Counted from the stretch's first letter, positions 1 through 7,412 are shown. The stretch is 22,970 bases of DNA from an uncultured Bacteroidales bacterium (GCA_937995875.1 CALKIW010000036.1:1-22970), one strand, 5' to 3'. Notes: a model not told the origin generated them from the sequence alone. A program made the numbers and translations.

Positions 1-246
1 TTGTACTCCGTCCTATCGTGGCGGAGCCTTAACGACAACCCGGTTAAGGCCTAACGACAACCCGGTTAAGGCCCTTCCGCGCAGCCGTTAGATATGCAAG
101 CGCGAATGAACAAATAAGGTTCCCGAAGACGTTGTTGTGAAACACGTTGATTATCAACAAACTGCGAATTGTCGCAAATTTAACGAATTTCGGACGAGAA
201 CAAAGTTGTTTTGAAATAAGCGAGTTTTACAAGGGTGTTTGTCAAG
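1..246 (-). repeat. Dispersed intergenic repeat, copy A (cut by window edge)
   Basis: Reverse complement of the sequences near 6938 and 14968. Read on the minus strand it starts with CTTGACAAACACCC (246 down to 233), then an AT-rich block ending in the palindrome GTTGATAATCAAC (about 147-159), then a conserved GCATATCTAACGGC stretch, two 22-bp hairpin units (29-72) and GGCTCCGCC...GACGGAGTACAA ending at base 1. The distal part seen in the other two copies would lie to the left of the window. It contains no credible coding frame. The alignment was made by eye. Confidence 0.85.
29..72 (-). repeat. Two tandem 22-bp hairpin units in repeat copy A
   Basis: Two adjacent 22-bp units (29-50 and 51-72) are nearly identical, sharing TAACGACAACCCGGTTAAGG. 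Each can fold on itself through TTAAC/GTTAA arms around a short loop. The matching place in the other copies holds three more diverged units, so the number of units varies between copies. Confidence 0.8.
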
Positions 247-330
247 GTAAATAGTTATACGCTCTGCTGTCGGACAACATTGAAAAACAATTATTGAGAG
301 CAATTTAAGAGTCTTGTATCTGTTTTTTAA

Positions 331-338
331 TATCTTTG
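331..338 (+). promoter_or_regulatory. Bacteroidetes -7 promoter box (TATCTTTG)
   Basis: TATCTTTG matches the TAnnTTTG box of the Bacteroidetes primary sigma factor. It lies about 85 bp beyond repeat copy A and points at the membrane-protein gene starting at 511, giving a predicted leader of about 165 nt. I see no convincing -33 TTG at the expected distance. Confidence 0.5.
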
Positions 339-373
339 CAAAAAGAAGGCATAGAAGGCCTGTAAAACTCAAT

Positions 374-420
374 TAAAGTGGGCTCTGCAAATTAGAGACG
401 CCAGAATGTCACCCACTTTA
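374..420 (+). other. 9-bp inverted repeat in the leader of the gene at 511
   Basis: TAAAGTGGG (374-382) pairs perfectly with CCCACTTTA (412-420) around a 29-nt loop. It lies between the candidate promoter at 331 and the start codon at 511, so it could fold in the leader mRNA. No T-run follows it, so it is not an ordinary terminator. Confidence 0.4.
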
Positions 421-510
421 CACATCGATGCCTTTCGCCTGCCGGTTACAACACCGAGAGTTTCGATTGCTCTGCCTCAGCCGAAGCACAATGAATGATG
501 TAGAAAAAGC

Positions 511-1947
511 ATGAAAAAGATATTTGAAATGTTTAAGATACGAAGCGGGGAGCGATGGGGTGCCTGTGTAGCACTGCTCTATATCGTGCTGCTGAACGGT
601 TTGGTAATCAGCCGATATGCCGACAGATTTATGGCGTTGTCAGACCATTACCGCCGTCTGATGCTGCGCGTGTTCCATATATCCGGCTTCGACCCGCTAA
701 CCTATTCTGTGGTCTCCGATTGGGCGACAGACTACAACATCTATCGTCATCCGCTATTGGCTTTCATGATGTATGTTCCCTATCTGGTCAATCGAGGCCT
801 GATGTGGCTCACGGGAGCCAACTGTGTGCAGTTTGTCGTGGCTTTCATCCTTGTTTTCTGTGCTTTCTACGCATTTGTATTCCTATGCCGCATCTTTCGG
901 GAGGTTATTGGATTACTTCGTGTTGATGCTTGGCTCTTAGGGGGATTGACCTATTCTTTTGCTTTCGTAATGCTCTCCGCGTGTGTCCCCGACCATTTCA
1001 TCATATCGATGTTTATGCTTGTGCTCACGCTCTACGTAGCGGGTAGAAAAATGAAAAGCGGCCAACTGCTCACCCGCCGGCAGACCGTTTGGCTTTTCGT
1101 TCTCACGGCAGGCATATCGCTCAACAATGGCATCAAAGTGTTCTTGGCCGCTCTTTTTGTGAATGGCAGACGGTTTTGGCACCCCGCCAACCTGCTGCTT
1201 GCCGTCATTCTTCCCAGTATATTGATATGGGGTGTGGCCCGACTGGAGTGGCGTGTTTATGAGTGGCCCAACTATGCGGCCCGCCAACAGAAGAAGGCTG
1301 AGGTTGAGCAAAAGCGTCGAGACAATGTGGCTAAGGCTTTCATGGACACCACCCGGCTCACCGACACGGTGCTCATCCGTGCTTCCATCGACAGGATCAT
1401 CGCGCAGAAAGCGGAACAAAGACGCATCAGGAACAGCAGGAAGGCTTGGAACAAAAACATCGGAAAGCCCATCGCCAATGGTGAATTTTCGCAATGGACC
1501 GATATTACGACGCCACGTGGGCTGTCGATTGTGGAGAATCTTTTTGGCGAATCCATTCAGTTGCACCAAGACCATTTGCTGCAGGACAATCTCACCACTC
1601 GTCCCGTCATCGTGAAATATCGCTACGCCCTGAATTATATGGTGGAAGGAATCATCGTCGCGCTGTTTCTGCTTGGGATATGGTGTGGTCGAAAAAGTCG
1701 TTTCCTATGGCTGGCACTGAGTTTTTGGGGCTTTGACATGTTGATTCATGTGGTGCTCGGTTTTGCACTCAACGAAGTGTATATCATGGGTGCCCACTGG
1801 CTTTTCGTTCTGCCTATCGCCATGGGCTATTTGTTTAAGGCTGGGGCAGAAACAAAGGCTCGTTTGCCCCTGCGGTTTGTGGTGCTCTTGCTCACGGTGT
1901 TTCTCATGGCGTGGAACTGGACTTTATTCATTGATTATTTGATGTAA
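511..1947 (+). CDS. Polytopic membrane protein (DUF6080-like), first of a tandem pair
   Basis: A 478-residue integral membrane protein of unknown function. About eleven hydrophobic segments are visible, seven in the first 245 residues and four after about 375, separated by a hydrophilic, strongly charged region (about 245-370) that probably lies on one side of the membrane. It resembles Bacteroidetes proteins that I recall as DUF6080; the family name is from memory. Motifs shared with its neighbour at 2025 are YRHPL, VPDHFIISM, NGIK, LFVNG, TRPVIV-YR and LGFALNEVYIM. The layout of many membrane helices plus a soluble loop is loosely like GT-C glycosyltransferases, but no catalytic motif can be assigned. 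The start at 511 was chosen because MKKIFEMFKI matches the neighbour's MTNPFKIFKI. It is next to polysaccharide genes, which hints at an envelope role. Confidence 0.75.
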   Translation: MKKIFEMFKIRSGERWGACVALLYIVLLNGLVISRYADRFMALSDHYRRLMLRVFHISGFDPLTYSVVSDWATDYNIYRHPLLAFMMYVPYLVNRGLMWLTGANCVQFVVAFILVFCAFYAFVFLCRIFREVIGLLRVDAWLLGGLTYSFAFVMLSACVPDHFIISMFMLVLTLYVAGRKMKSGQLLTRRQTVWLFVLTAGISLNNGIKVFLAALFVNGRRFWHPANLLLAVILPSILIWGVARLEWRVYEWPNYAARQQKKAEVEQKRRDNVAKAFMDTTRLTDTVLIRASIDRIIAQKAEQRRIRNSRKAWNKNIGKPIANGEFSQWTDITTPRGLSIVENLFGESIQLHQDHLLQDNLTTRPVIVKYRYALNYMVEGIIVALFLLGIWCGRKSRFLWLALSFWGFDMLIHVVLGFALNEVYIMGAHWLFVLPIAMGYLFKAGAETKARLPLRFVVLLLTVFLMAWNWTLFIDYLM

Positions 1948-1976
1948 GAAATCATGGCTATGTTGCAAAAAGATGC

Positions 1977-1984
1977 TACTTTTG
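1977..1984 (+). promoter_or_regulatory. Candidate -7 box (TACTTTTG) before second membrane protein
   Basis: TACTTTTG fits TAnnTTTG and lies in the 77-bp gap between the two paralogues, about 40 nt before the start at 2025. It suggests the second gene has its own promoter. No -33 TTG at the right distance was found. Confidence 0.4.
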
Positions 1985-2024
1985 CACCTGTTTTTCATGT
2001 CGTAACCATCAAGCAGGCTAAGCA

Positions 2025-3377
2025 ATGACAAATCCTTTCAAGATATTTAAAATCAAACGAGAAGAACGTTGGCTCGTAGTCGGAGCCGTGCTGTGGTTTG
2101 TTACCTTGAATTTGCTGTTGATTTTCAGTCAGTGGGAAGCTTATACCAAAGGCGCGTCAGGAGGATTCTGGTCTATTTTCAATAGCAAATTTTGTATGTC
2201 GGGATATGACTATTGGTCGTGGCTCACGGTTTCGGAAATGAAAATACATTATGCCACCAACCGCCACCCGCTCTACCTCACCATTCTCTACCCCCTCTAT
2301 TTGCTCAACCATTGGCTCATTGGCCTGTTTGATACCAACTTTGCCGTCTTCTTTGTGGCCACTATCTTGGTGTTCTCGGCCTGTTATGCCGTCGTTTTTT
2401 CCTATCGCATCTTCCGTCAGCTCCTTGACTTGCCGCGTCGTCGGTCATTGGTGTTGGTGCTGTTGCTCTTTTCTTTCGGCCATGTCATGATACCCGGTAT
2501 GGTGCCCGACCATTTCATCATATCCATGATGTTGCTCACCATGACGGTCTATATCTGTGGCAAGCGGATGCAGAACGGTCGGTATCTGCAATGGTGGCAG
2601 TCTATGCTGCTGCTGTTTTTCACGTCGGGCGTGGCCACTTCCAACGGCATCAAGTCGATGATAGCCATCCTTTTTGTGAATGGAAAGAGAATGTTTCAGC
2701 GTAGGTTTATGCTCATGGGCGTCGTGTTTCCGTTAGTCGTGCTGTTGGGCATCCAGCAGTATCAGCATTATGCGTTTGAGGTGCCACAAGCCAGACTGAT
2801 AGAGAAGATAGAAACGGCAAAGGCGAAAAAAGCCACTGCGAAAATGAAACGGCATGCCGCCGAACGTCGGGATTGGATGAGCAGTCATGATATGCAGCAT
2901 GCCGGAGAATCGGGAGTGTTGCAACTGATGGATTTATCCACTCCCCGAATTCCCACCATTATAGAGAATTTCTGGGGAGAATCCATCTTGCTTCACAGAG
3001 ATCATTCGCTCGAAGACGTGCTCTACACCCGCCCCGTGATTGTGCATTATCGGTCTTGGTGGCCTTATGCGATATTGGGAACGCTCTTGGTTTGTTTCGT
3101 CTTGGGCGTTTGGAAGGGGAGGAGACAGAGAATCGTGCAGATGCTTTTAGGCTGGTTTGCCGTAGACGTTATGTTGCATCTGGTGTTGGGGTTTGCTGTC
3201 AATGAGGTGTATATCATGGCTTCCGGATGGGTGTTCATCATTCCCATAGCCATCGGCTACCTGTTGAAATCGATGTCGTCCACGCTTGCGACGTGTGCCG
3301 AAGGCTTATTGGGCTTGCTCGCCCTGTCGATGATGATGTATCATGGCTGGCTGATCATCGGTCATTTATACGGTTAA
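2025..3377 (+). CDS. Polytopic membrane protein (DUF6080-like), second of a tandem pair
   Basis: A 450-residue paralogue of the protein encoded at 511, in the same orientation and 77 bp downstream. It has the same plan: about seven hydrophobic segments up to residue 245, a charged soluble stretch with many Lys, Arg and Glu (about 250-340), then four more. Conserved with the first copy are NRHPLY, VPDHFIISM, SNGIKSM, LFVNGKR, ENFWGES, TRPVIVHYR and LGFAVNEVYIM. The two have diverged clearly, so this is not a recent duplication. The gene ends 25 bp from the convergent glycosyltransferase gene, and I see no clear terminator between them. The function is unknown; an envelope or glycan role is inferred only from the neighbours. 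Confidence 0.75.
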   Translation: MTNPFKIFKIKREERWLVVGAVLWFVTLNLLLIFSQWEAYTKGASGGFWSIFNSKFCMSGYDYWSWLTVSEMKIHYATNRHPLYLTILYPLYLLNHWLIGLFDTNFAVFFVATILVFSACYAVVFSYRIFRQLLDLPRRRSLVLVLLLFSFGHVMIPGMVPDHFIISMMLLTMTVYICGKRMQNGRYLQWWQSMLLLFFTSGVATSNGIKSMIAILFVNGKRMFQRRFMLMGVVFPLVVLLGIQQYQHYAFEVPQARLIEKIETAKAKKATAKMKRHAAERRDWMSSHDMQHAGESGVLQLMDLSTPRIPTIIENFWGESILLHRDHSLEDVLYTRPVIVHYRSWWPYAILGTLLVCFVLGVWKGRRQRIVQMLLGWFAVDVMLHLVLGFAVNEVYIMASGWVFIIPIAIGYLLKSMSSTLATCAEGLLGLLALSMMMYHGWLIIGHLYG

Positions 3378-3402
3378 AACGCCGGCCGGCAGATAGCCGT
3401 TG

Positions 3403-4317
3403 TTACAGGCCGAAATCTCCTTTCATGGCCCGTTTCAGCCGCCGCACGGCCTTTGCCCACATAGAATTGGTACGCCCGTAATAGCGTTCAAACTCCTTCC
3501 GGGCTTCCATGTTTTCTTCGATGGGTTGGATGCGCTCCACCTTCAGTGGCTGCATCCACAGTTTCGAGCGGTAAGGGTCGTAAGAATAAGAGTTCGAGCC
3601 CGACCCGTCGAGTCCCTCATTGGAAACCAGCGACCGCCCTACGTTCAGCGAAAGAATATCGGCCAGAAACAAGGTGGCGTTCCAACGAATGGCCCACGAG
3701 TTGTTTTTCCCTTCTGTTTGGTCACGCAACATCTTGGTAAATCCATATTTACCGTTGAAGTCGAAACACTTGTTGAGTTTGCGCTCATAGAGCCGGGCCA
3801 GCAGTTCTTCACCGTTGGGATTGAATTTTTCCCATGCCCTTTTCCATGTAGCCCACCCCCAGCTTCCGGTCCATTTGATGAGAAATGTATCGGGAAGGCG
3901 TGGCGATTGTGTGAAGTCGCACGCTTGGATATGCCCCACTCGATGTTCGTCTTTGTAGGTTTCAAGCGCATCATTCATGAAACGCAGGAAATAGGGCGAC
4001 ACCACAAGGTCGTCTTCCAACACAATGACGCGCCCACATTGGTTGATAATGCTCGTTACGCCATCAATAATGCTGCGTGCCAATCCCCAATTTTCCTTCC
4101 GTTCCACGACGGTGATTTGGCGAAATCCCTCTATGTCTTGAATGGTCTCCCTCACGAGTTCCACCGCCTCCTTATCATGGGAACTCTTGGCAGCATCCGA
4201 GAAAACGTAGAGGTCGGATGCTTTGGCTTCTTCGTTCTGAAGCAAGGAGCCCACAGCTCGTTTCAAGTGTTGGGGACGATTGTAGGCAAACAGCAGAATG
4301 GGGGCTAAGTCGTTCAT
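3403..4317 (-). CDS. Glycosyltransferase, GT-A type
   Basis: A 304-residue glycosyltransferase, probably adding a sugar to a lipid-linked surface glycan at the inner face of the membrane. The N-terminus ILLFAYNRPQHLKRA is typical of GT-A sugar transferases; an acidic metal-binding motif VLEDD lies at about 99-103, and TGSWGWATWKRAW (about 150-162) is a signature I know from Bacteroidetes family-2-like transferases. The frame is open upstream to 4428, but the start at 4317 is preferred: its ATG overlaps the TGA of the upstream gene as ATGA, which implies translational coupling, and it gives the usual N-terminus. It is the last gene of a three-gene minus-strand operon. Donor and acceptor cannot be read from sequence. 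Confidence 0.85.
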   Translation of the reverse strand: MNDLAPILLFAYNRPQHLKRAVGSLLQNEEAKASDLYVFSDAAKSSHDKEAVELVRETIQDIEGFRQITVVERKENWGLARSIIDGVTSIINQCGRVIVLEDDLVVSPYFLRFMNDALETYKDEHRVGHIQACDFTQSPRLPDTFLIKWTGSWGWATWKRAWEKFNPNGEELLARLYERKLNKCFDFNGKYGFTKMLRDQTEGKNNSWAIRWNATLFLADILSLNVGRSLVSNEGLDGSGSNSYSYDPYRSKLWMQPLKVERIQPIEENMEARKEFERYYGRTNSMWAKAVRRLKRAMKGDFGL

Positions 4318-5204
4318 AAATAATGTTCTAAGTCTACGTGTTTTGAAATATTGCGTGTCTGTACCACTTTTCGGCTCATGCCTATCAGGCGTATGGACAA
4401 TAGCCAATAGGCCATCACGTCGTTCCACTTCCTATCCTTAAAGGCCAGCAGCATTTTCTTCCCGGCCGCCAGCACGCTCATGGCAAAGGCCCTGCCAAAA
4501 CGATAGTTGATGTTGGCATATTCTGTGAGATGATATACATATTCTGCATGAAGAAACCGTTTGCGCGTCTCTTGTCTGAATTCACGATCGTGATAGCCGA
4601 AAGTATTGGGCACGTAACCGATGCGGCAGTCATGATACTTCATGCGGTTGGCCAGATCCTTGTCTTCGCCGTAATGGTAGAATATGGGAGAGAACAATCC
4701 TACACGACGTAACGTACTGACAGGCATATACCAGATGGCCGCATTGATGAAAGGAACACCGACAATCTCCTCTCCGGAGAGTTTCCCGATGTCCGAAACA
4801 CCGCAGTAGGTTGCAAATCCACGTTCTATTTTCTCTCCGTTTCCAGTGAGATGAACGGGCGAGAGGATGCCATATTCCGGATGGCTTTTGCCTGCCTTGA
4901 TGAGTTTTGATAAGGTGTCGCGGTCTATCCACGCGTCCTGATTGAGCAGTAACACACCGTCATAGCCTGACTTCACGGCATACACCATACCGATGTTGTT
5001 GGCTTTGCCAAAGCCCAGATTGTCCTTGTTCTCTATGAGTTTCACCTCCGGATATTTTTCCTTGATGGTGGCGGTGGTGTCGTCTTGGGAGGCATTGTCT
5101 ATCACCATGATGTCGGCCGGTATGGCTGATTGGCGTAACGACCCCAGACAACGGTCTATCCATGGCATGAAATTATACGAAACGATGATTGCGAGTACCC
5201 TCAT
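4314..5204 (-). CDS. Family 2 glycosyltransferase (rhamnosyltransferase-like)
   Basis: A 296-residue GT2 enzyme. It shows the N-terminal fold VLAIIVSYN, DNASQDD at 36-42 (nucleotide binding), NLGFGKANNIG at 62-72, the acidic motif NQDAW at 88-92 and a later YGEDKDLANR that probably carries the catalytic base. This pattern is shared with WbbL-type rhamnosyltransferases and related enzymes of O-antigen and capsule synthesis, but the sugar is not determined. It starts 6 nt after the flippase stop and overlaps the next transferase by 4 nt, so the three genes are almost certainly one operon. Confidence 0.88.
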   Translation of the reverse strand: MRVLAIIVSYNFMPWIDRCLGSLRQSAIPADIMVIDNASQDDTTATIKEKYPEVKLIENKDNLGFGKANNIGMVYAVKSGYDGVLLLNQDAWIDRDTLSKLIKAGKSHPEYGILSPVHLTGNGEKIERGFATYCGVSDIGKLSGEEIVGVPFINAAIWYMPVSTLRRVGLFSPIFYHYGEDKDLANRMKYHDCRIGYVPNTFGYHDREFRQETRKRFLHAEYVYHLTEYANINYRFGRAFAMSVLAAGKKMLLAFKDRKWNDVMAYWLLSIRLIGMSRKVVQTRNISKHVDLEHYL

Positions 5205-5210
5205 GGTTTG

Positions 5211-6656
5211 TTAATGTTTCAGTTTCTTGACTATAAACTCCTGACATTCGTCGAGGATTTTCACACGAGCCAACTTCATAATCGTGTAATAGAGCACCGA
5301 CGCCATCACAATGCGACTGAACAGCAAGAGCCAGAGATTGTCGATTGTGGAAGTGGCCAGATGGGTCACTATCATCACAAAGGCAGCGGCCGCAGCAAAG
5401 GGGAGCGTGTCTTTCAGGAATTGTCCGGGATGATAGCCCGTGAGACGCCATGTAAAAAAGTGCCAAACGAATATCCATGCAATGTTCATCAGGGTGTAGA
5501 CAATGATCATGGTCCGGATGCCATAGGGCCATATCAGGAGCATGGTGCCGATTTGCAGGAGTCCGAAAACAAAGGTACACCAGAAGAATATGTCCGACTT
5601 TCCCTTACTGAGAATCATGTTGGTGAGCAGCGTATAGATGGGCATGGTGACCCCGGCAAAGCTTAAAATCTGGATATATCCGGCACTTACGAGCCATTTT
5701 TCGCCAATGGCGAGCACTATAAATTCCTTAGCCACAAGGCCGAATCCCCAAATCAGGGGAAACGATATGAAAGCATCGAAGCGCATCATCTTGCGAAACA
5801 CCCTGAGTTGGCGTTCCTGCTCATCTTTCAGATTCACCAAAACGGGCTGTGCCACTTGGTTTACCATGCTCTGTACAAGATAGTAGCATTTGGAGGTCCA
5901 CTGGTAGGCCTGATTATAGTTGCCGGTATCGTGAGCGGAGAAATAGCGGCCCAAGAGAATGTTCAGCACATTGTTGTTCACGTGGTTGGTGATGGTGGTG
6001 GCCAGTATCTTGAACGAAAACTTGAACATTCGTCTGACGGGGGCAAACGTGATGTGCCTGACGTTGGGGCGCCAGGAGGAATAATGCCAAGCAAAACAGG
6101 TGTTCAGCAGAATAAAAACATTGCTTTGGGTGGCCAGTGCCCAGTAGCGCGCTCCGTAGAAAGCCATGACAGCACCGATAATACTGGAAATCAACACTGA
6201 AGCGATACTGCCTTTGGCTTGTTGCTTGGCTTTCAGATTTTTAAACAGAAAGGCGTTTTGGGCGGTGCCAAACGATGCGAATACAAAACCGAGGAAAGCA
6301 TAGCGGGACAGGGGAATAATCTCTTCGGTGTGATAATAGGCAGCTATCAGCGGGGCGCAAAAGAAAAGTACGACGTAGAGCGAAAGCCCAACAATGATGT
6401 TAAACCAAAAAACCGAGTTATAGTCTTCGTCCTTCGGATGCTTGATGTTGGTCAGGGCTACGTTGAAACCACTGTTTTGCAGTGCGTTGGCCACAAGCGA
6501 AAAAATCAGAATCATGGCCATCATTCCATAGTCTGACGGGGCGAGCAGCCGGCCAAGGATAATGCCGAACACCAGCCCTATGACCTGTTGCAGTCCGCTG
6601 TTCAGGCCTCCCCAGAACAACCCTTTTGCGGTTTTCTCTTTCAACGATTCTGCCAT
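5211..6656 (-). CDS. Polysaccharide flippase, Wzx/PST type
   Basis: A 481-residue, very hydrophobic protein with about 12-14 membrane segments. The N-terminus MAESLKEKTAKGLFWGGLNS, followed by GRLLAPSDYGMMAM, is characteristic of the Wzx/polysaccharide transport family of the MATE-like superfamily, which flips undecaprenyl-linked glycan units across the inner membrane. Length is normal for the family. It is the first gene of the operon with the two glycosyltransferases at 5204 and 4317. A TATCTTTG box lies only 8 nt before the ATG, so the mRNA probably has almost no 5' leader. No Wzy polymerase, ligase or initiating transferase is in the window, so the locus is a fragment or relies on genes elsewhere. 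Confidence 0.88.
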   Translation of the reverse strand: MAESLKEKTAKGLFWGGLNSGLQQVIGLVFGIILGRLLAPSDYGMMAMILIFSLVANALQNSGFNVALTNIKHPKDEDYNSVFWFNIIVGLSLYVVLFFCAPLIAAYYHTEEIIPLSRYAFLGFVFASFGTAQNAFLFKNLKAKQQAKGSIASVLISSIIGAVMAFYGARYWALATQSNVFILLNTCFAWHYSSWRPNVRHITFAPVRRMFKFSFKILATTITNHVNNNVLNILLGRYFSAHDTGNYNQAYQWTSKCYYLVQSMVNQVAQPVLVNLKDEQERQLRVFRKMMRFDAFISFPLIWGFGLVAKEFIVLAIGEKWLVSAGYIQILSFAGVTMPIYTLLTNMILSKGKSDIFFWCTFVFGLLQIGTMLLIWPYGIRTMIIVYTLMNIAWIFVWHFFTWRLTGYHPGQFLKDTLPFAAAAAFVMIVTHLATSTIDNLWLLLFSRIVMASVLYYTIMKLARVKILDECQEFIVKKLKH

Positions 6657-6664
6657 AGATGCTG

Positions 6665-6672
6665 CAAAGATA
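6665..6672 (-). promoter_or_regulatory. -7 promoter box of the polysaccharide operon
   Basis: On the minus strand, TATCTTTG is followed by CAGCATCT and then the flippase ATG (6656). With the usual start point about 5 nt after this box, the leader would be about 4 nt. Confidence 0.65.
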
Positions 6673-6937
6673 CATCTATTTGTCTTAATTCAGAAATAAT
6701 CTAAATATTTTTAGAAGGGGTTCGCCATGTCGTCAGTCGTTACATTTCGATAAGATGTAAACGTATCCCAGGCAGTCTTCTTTCTTTCCATCCTCCCCGT
6801 ATATTGGGTTGATGCAGACACCGATCTTGCTGCGGCACGAAATCCTTGCAACCGGTTTGATCCATGATTGTCTGTCCATAGAGAATTTGTGCCATTTATT
6901 AACCTTGTAGTCTGGTTATAATTAGCGCAATTATTCT
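6673..6937 (-). other. Intergenic stretch without a convincing gene
   Basis: This lies between the flippase promoter and repeat copy B. A minus-strand frame of 80 codons (6953-6711) is open, but it begins inside the repeat, has no promoter box that I can see, and matches no family I know. I treat the stretch as non-coding, possibly with relics of an older gene. Confidence 0.4.
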
Positions 6938-7110
6938 TTACAAACGCCTCCAAATGCTTCGCTTATTTCAAAAATAATATTGTTCCCGTCCGAAAATTCG
7001 CAAAATTCGCCCAATTCGTAGTTTGTTGATAATCAGCGCATTCTGTAAATACGCCTTTGCGTTCCCTGTTTGTTTCTTCGTGGTTGCATATCGAATGGCA
7101 GTGCGAGAAC

Positions 7111-7176
7111 GGCTCAACCGCCCTGCGGATGCGGCTTAGTCATGCTGCGGTTAGGCCTTAACCATACCGCCGTTAA
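7111..7176 (+). repeat. Three tandem 22-bp hairpin units in repeat copy B
   Basis: The units are 7111-7132, 7133-7154 and 7155-7176. Each begins G(G/C)CT(T/C)A and ends GCGG-T or GCCGTTAA. Within each, an arm like TAACCGC or CCGC can pair with a partner like GCGGTTA, giving a small stem. They are more diverged from each other than the two units in copy A. Confidence 0.75.
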
Positions 7177-7248
7177 GCCTCCGCCACGACAGGACGGAAT
7201 ACGGAACATACAAACCGGGCTGTTTTTGGGTTGGGCGAGGGAACTTTG

Positions 7249-7271
7249 AGGGCAGAAACATAGCCCTTTTT
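7249..7271 (+). terminator. Small terminator-like hairpin at the distal end of repeat copy B
   Basis: AGGGC (7249-7253) pairs with GCCCT (7263-7267) around AGAAACATA and is followed directly by a T-run. The stem is only 5 bp, but the same structure is kept in copy C (15280-15302), so it seems to be part of the element. Confidence 0.4.
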
Positions 7272-7325
7272 ACTCCAGATGCTTCGAAACCGGAGCACCG
7301 GAAAATGGTCATTAAAATTTACATA

Positions 7326-7363
7326 TTAAAAAAGGCTCAAAATCCTGATGCGGATTTTGAGCC
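7326..7363 (-). terminator. Strong intrinsic terminator of the outer-membrane protein gene
   Basis: Read on the minus strand, GGCTCAAAATCC, loop GCATCA, GGATTTTGAGCC form a perfect 12-bp stem followed by TTTTTT. It lies about 50 nt after the stop codon at 7413. Confidence 0.92.
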
Positions 7364-7378
7364 GATTTCGTTATGATG

Positions 7379-7403
7379 AAGAATGTCCGGAGCGGACATT
7401 CTT
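7379..7403 (-). other. Second perfect hairpin between stop codon and terminator
   Basis: AAGAATGTCCG (7379-7389) and CGGACATTCTT (7393-7403) form an 11-bp perfect stem with a 3-nt loop, about 10 nt past the stop at 7413 and ahead of the terminator. No T-run follows it. It may protect the 3' end of the mRNA, which is plausible for an abundant outer-membrane protein. Confidence 0.6.
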
Positions 7404-7412
7404 TAATCGTTC

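Larger units (their letters stand above)
6938..7330 (+). repeat. Dispersed intergenic repeat, copy B
   Basis: Same element as copies A (reverse) and C (same direction). In order: TTTACAAACGCC, CGCTTATTTCAAAA, TTGTTCCCGTCCGAAA, GTTTGTTGATAATCAGCG, GGTTGCATATCGAATGGC, three 22-bp hairpin units (7111-7176), and CTCCGCCACGACAGGACGGA. Similarity to copy C continues through GAGGGC-GAAACATAGCCCTTTTT and a GCTTCGAAA stretch to about 7330. The edges are approximate. It fills the gap between the polysaccharide operon and the terminator of the outer-membrane protein gene, and disrupts no recognised gene. Confidence 0.85.

Noticed and set aside
1..246. CRISPR array suggested by the repeated 22-bp units
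   Set aside because: The units are adjacent without unique spacers, only 2-3 per site, and part of a larger dispersed element; no cas genes are present. The Cas4-like domain at 8087-11527 belongs to a Dna2-type helicase.
154..372. Minus-strand 72-codon frame running from the leader region into repeat copy A
   Set aside because: It overlaps the repeat and the candidate promoter, looks like no known protein, and the matching frame in copy C is broken by stops.
937..1575. Long antisense frame (212 codons) inside the first membrane protein gene
   Set aside because: It is a shadow of a gene with strong family conservation to its neighbour; composition is unlike a folded protein.
3400..4308. 302-codon plus-strand frame opposite the glycosyltransferase gene
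   Set aside because: The minus strand carries clear GT motifs and operon overlap; the opposite frame is a mirror effect.
4318..4428. Upstream extension of the glycosyltransferase at 3403 to a 341-residue form
   Set aside because: The extension overlaps the previous gene, is not like a GT N-terminus, and the ATGA overlap at 4314-4317 gives a better start.
6711..6953. Minus-strand 80-codon frame before the polysaccharide operon
   Set aside because: It starts within repeat copy B, lacks a promoter box, and has no recognisable domain. It might be a gene relic; homologues in other genomes would change this view.
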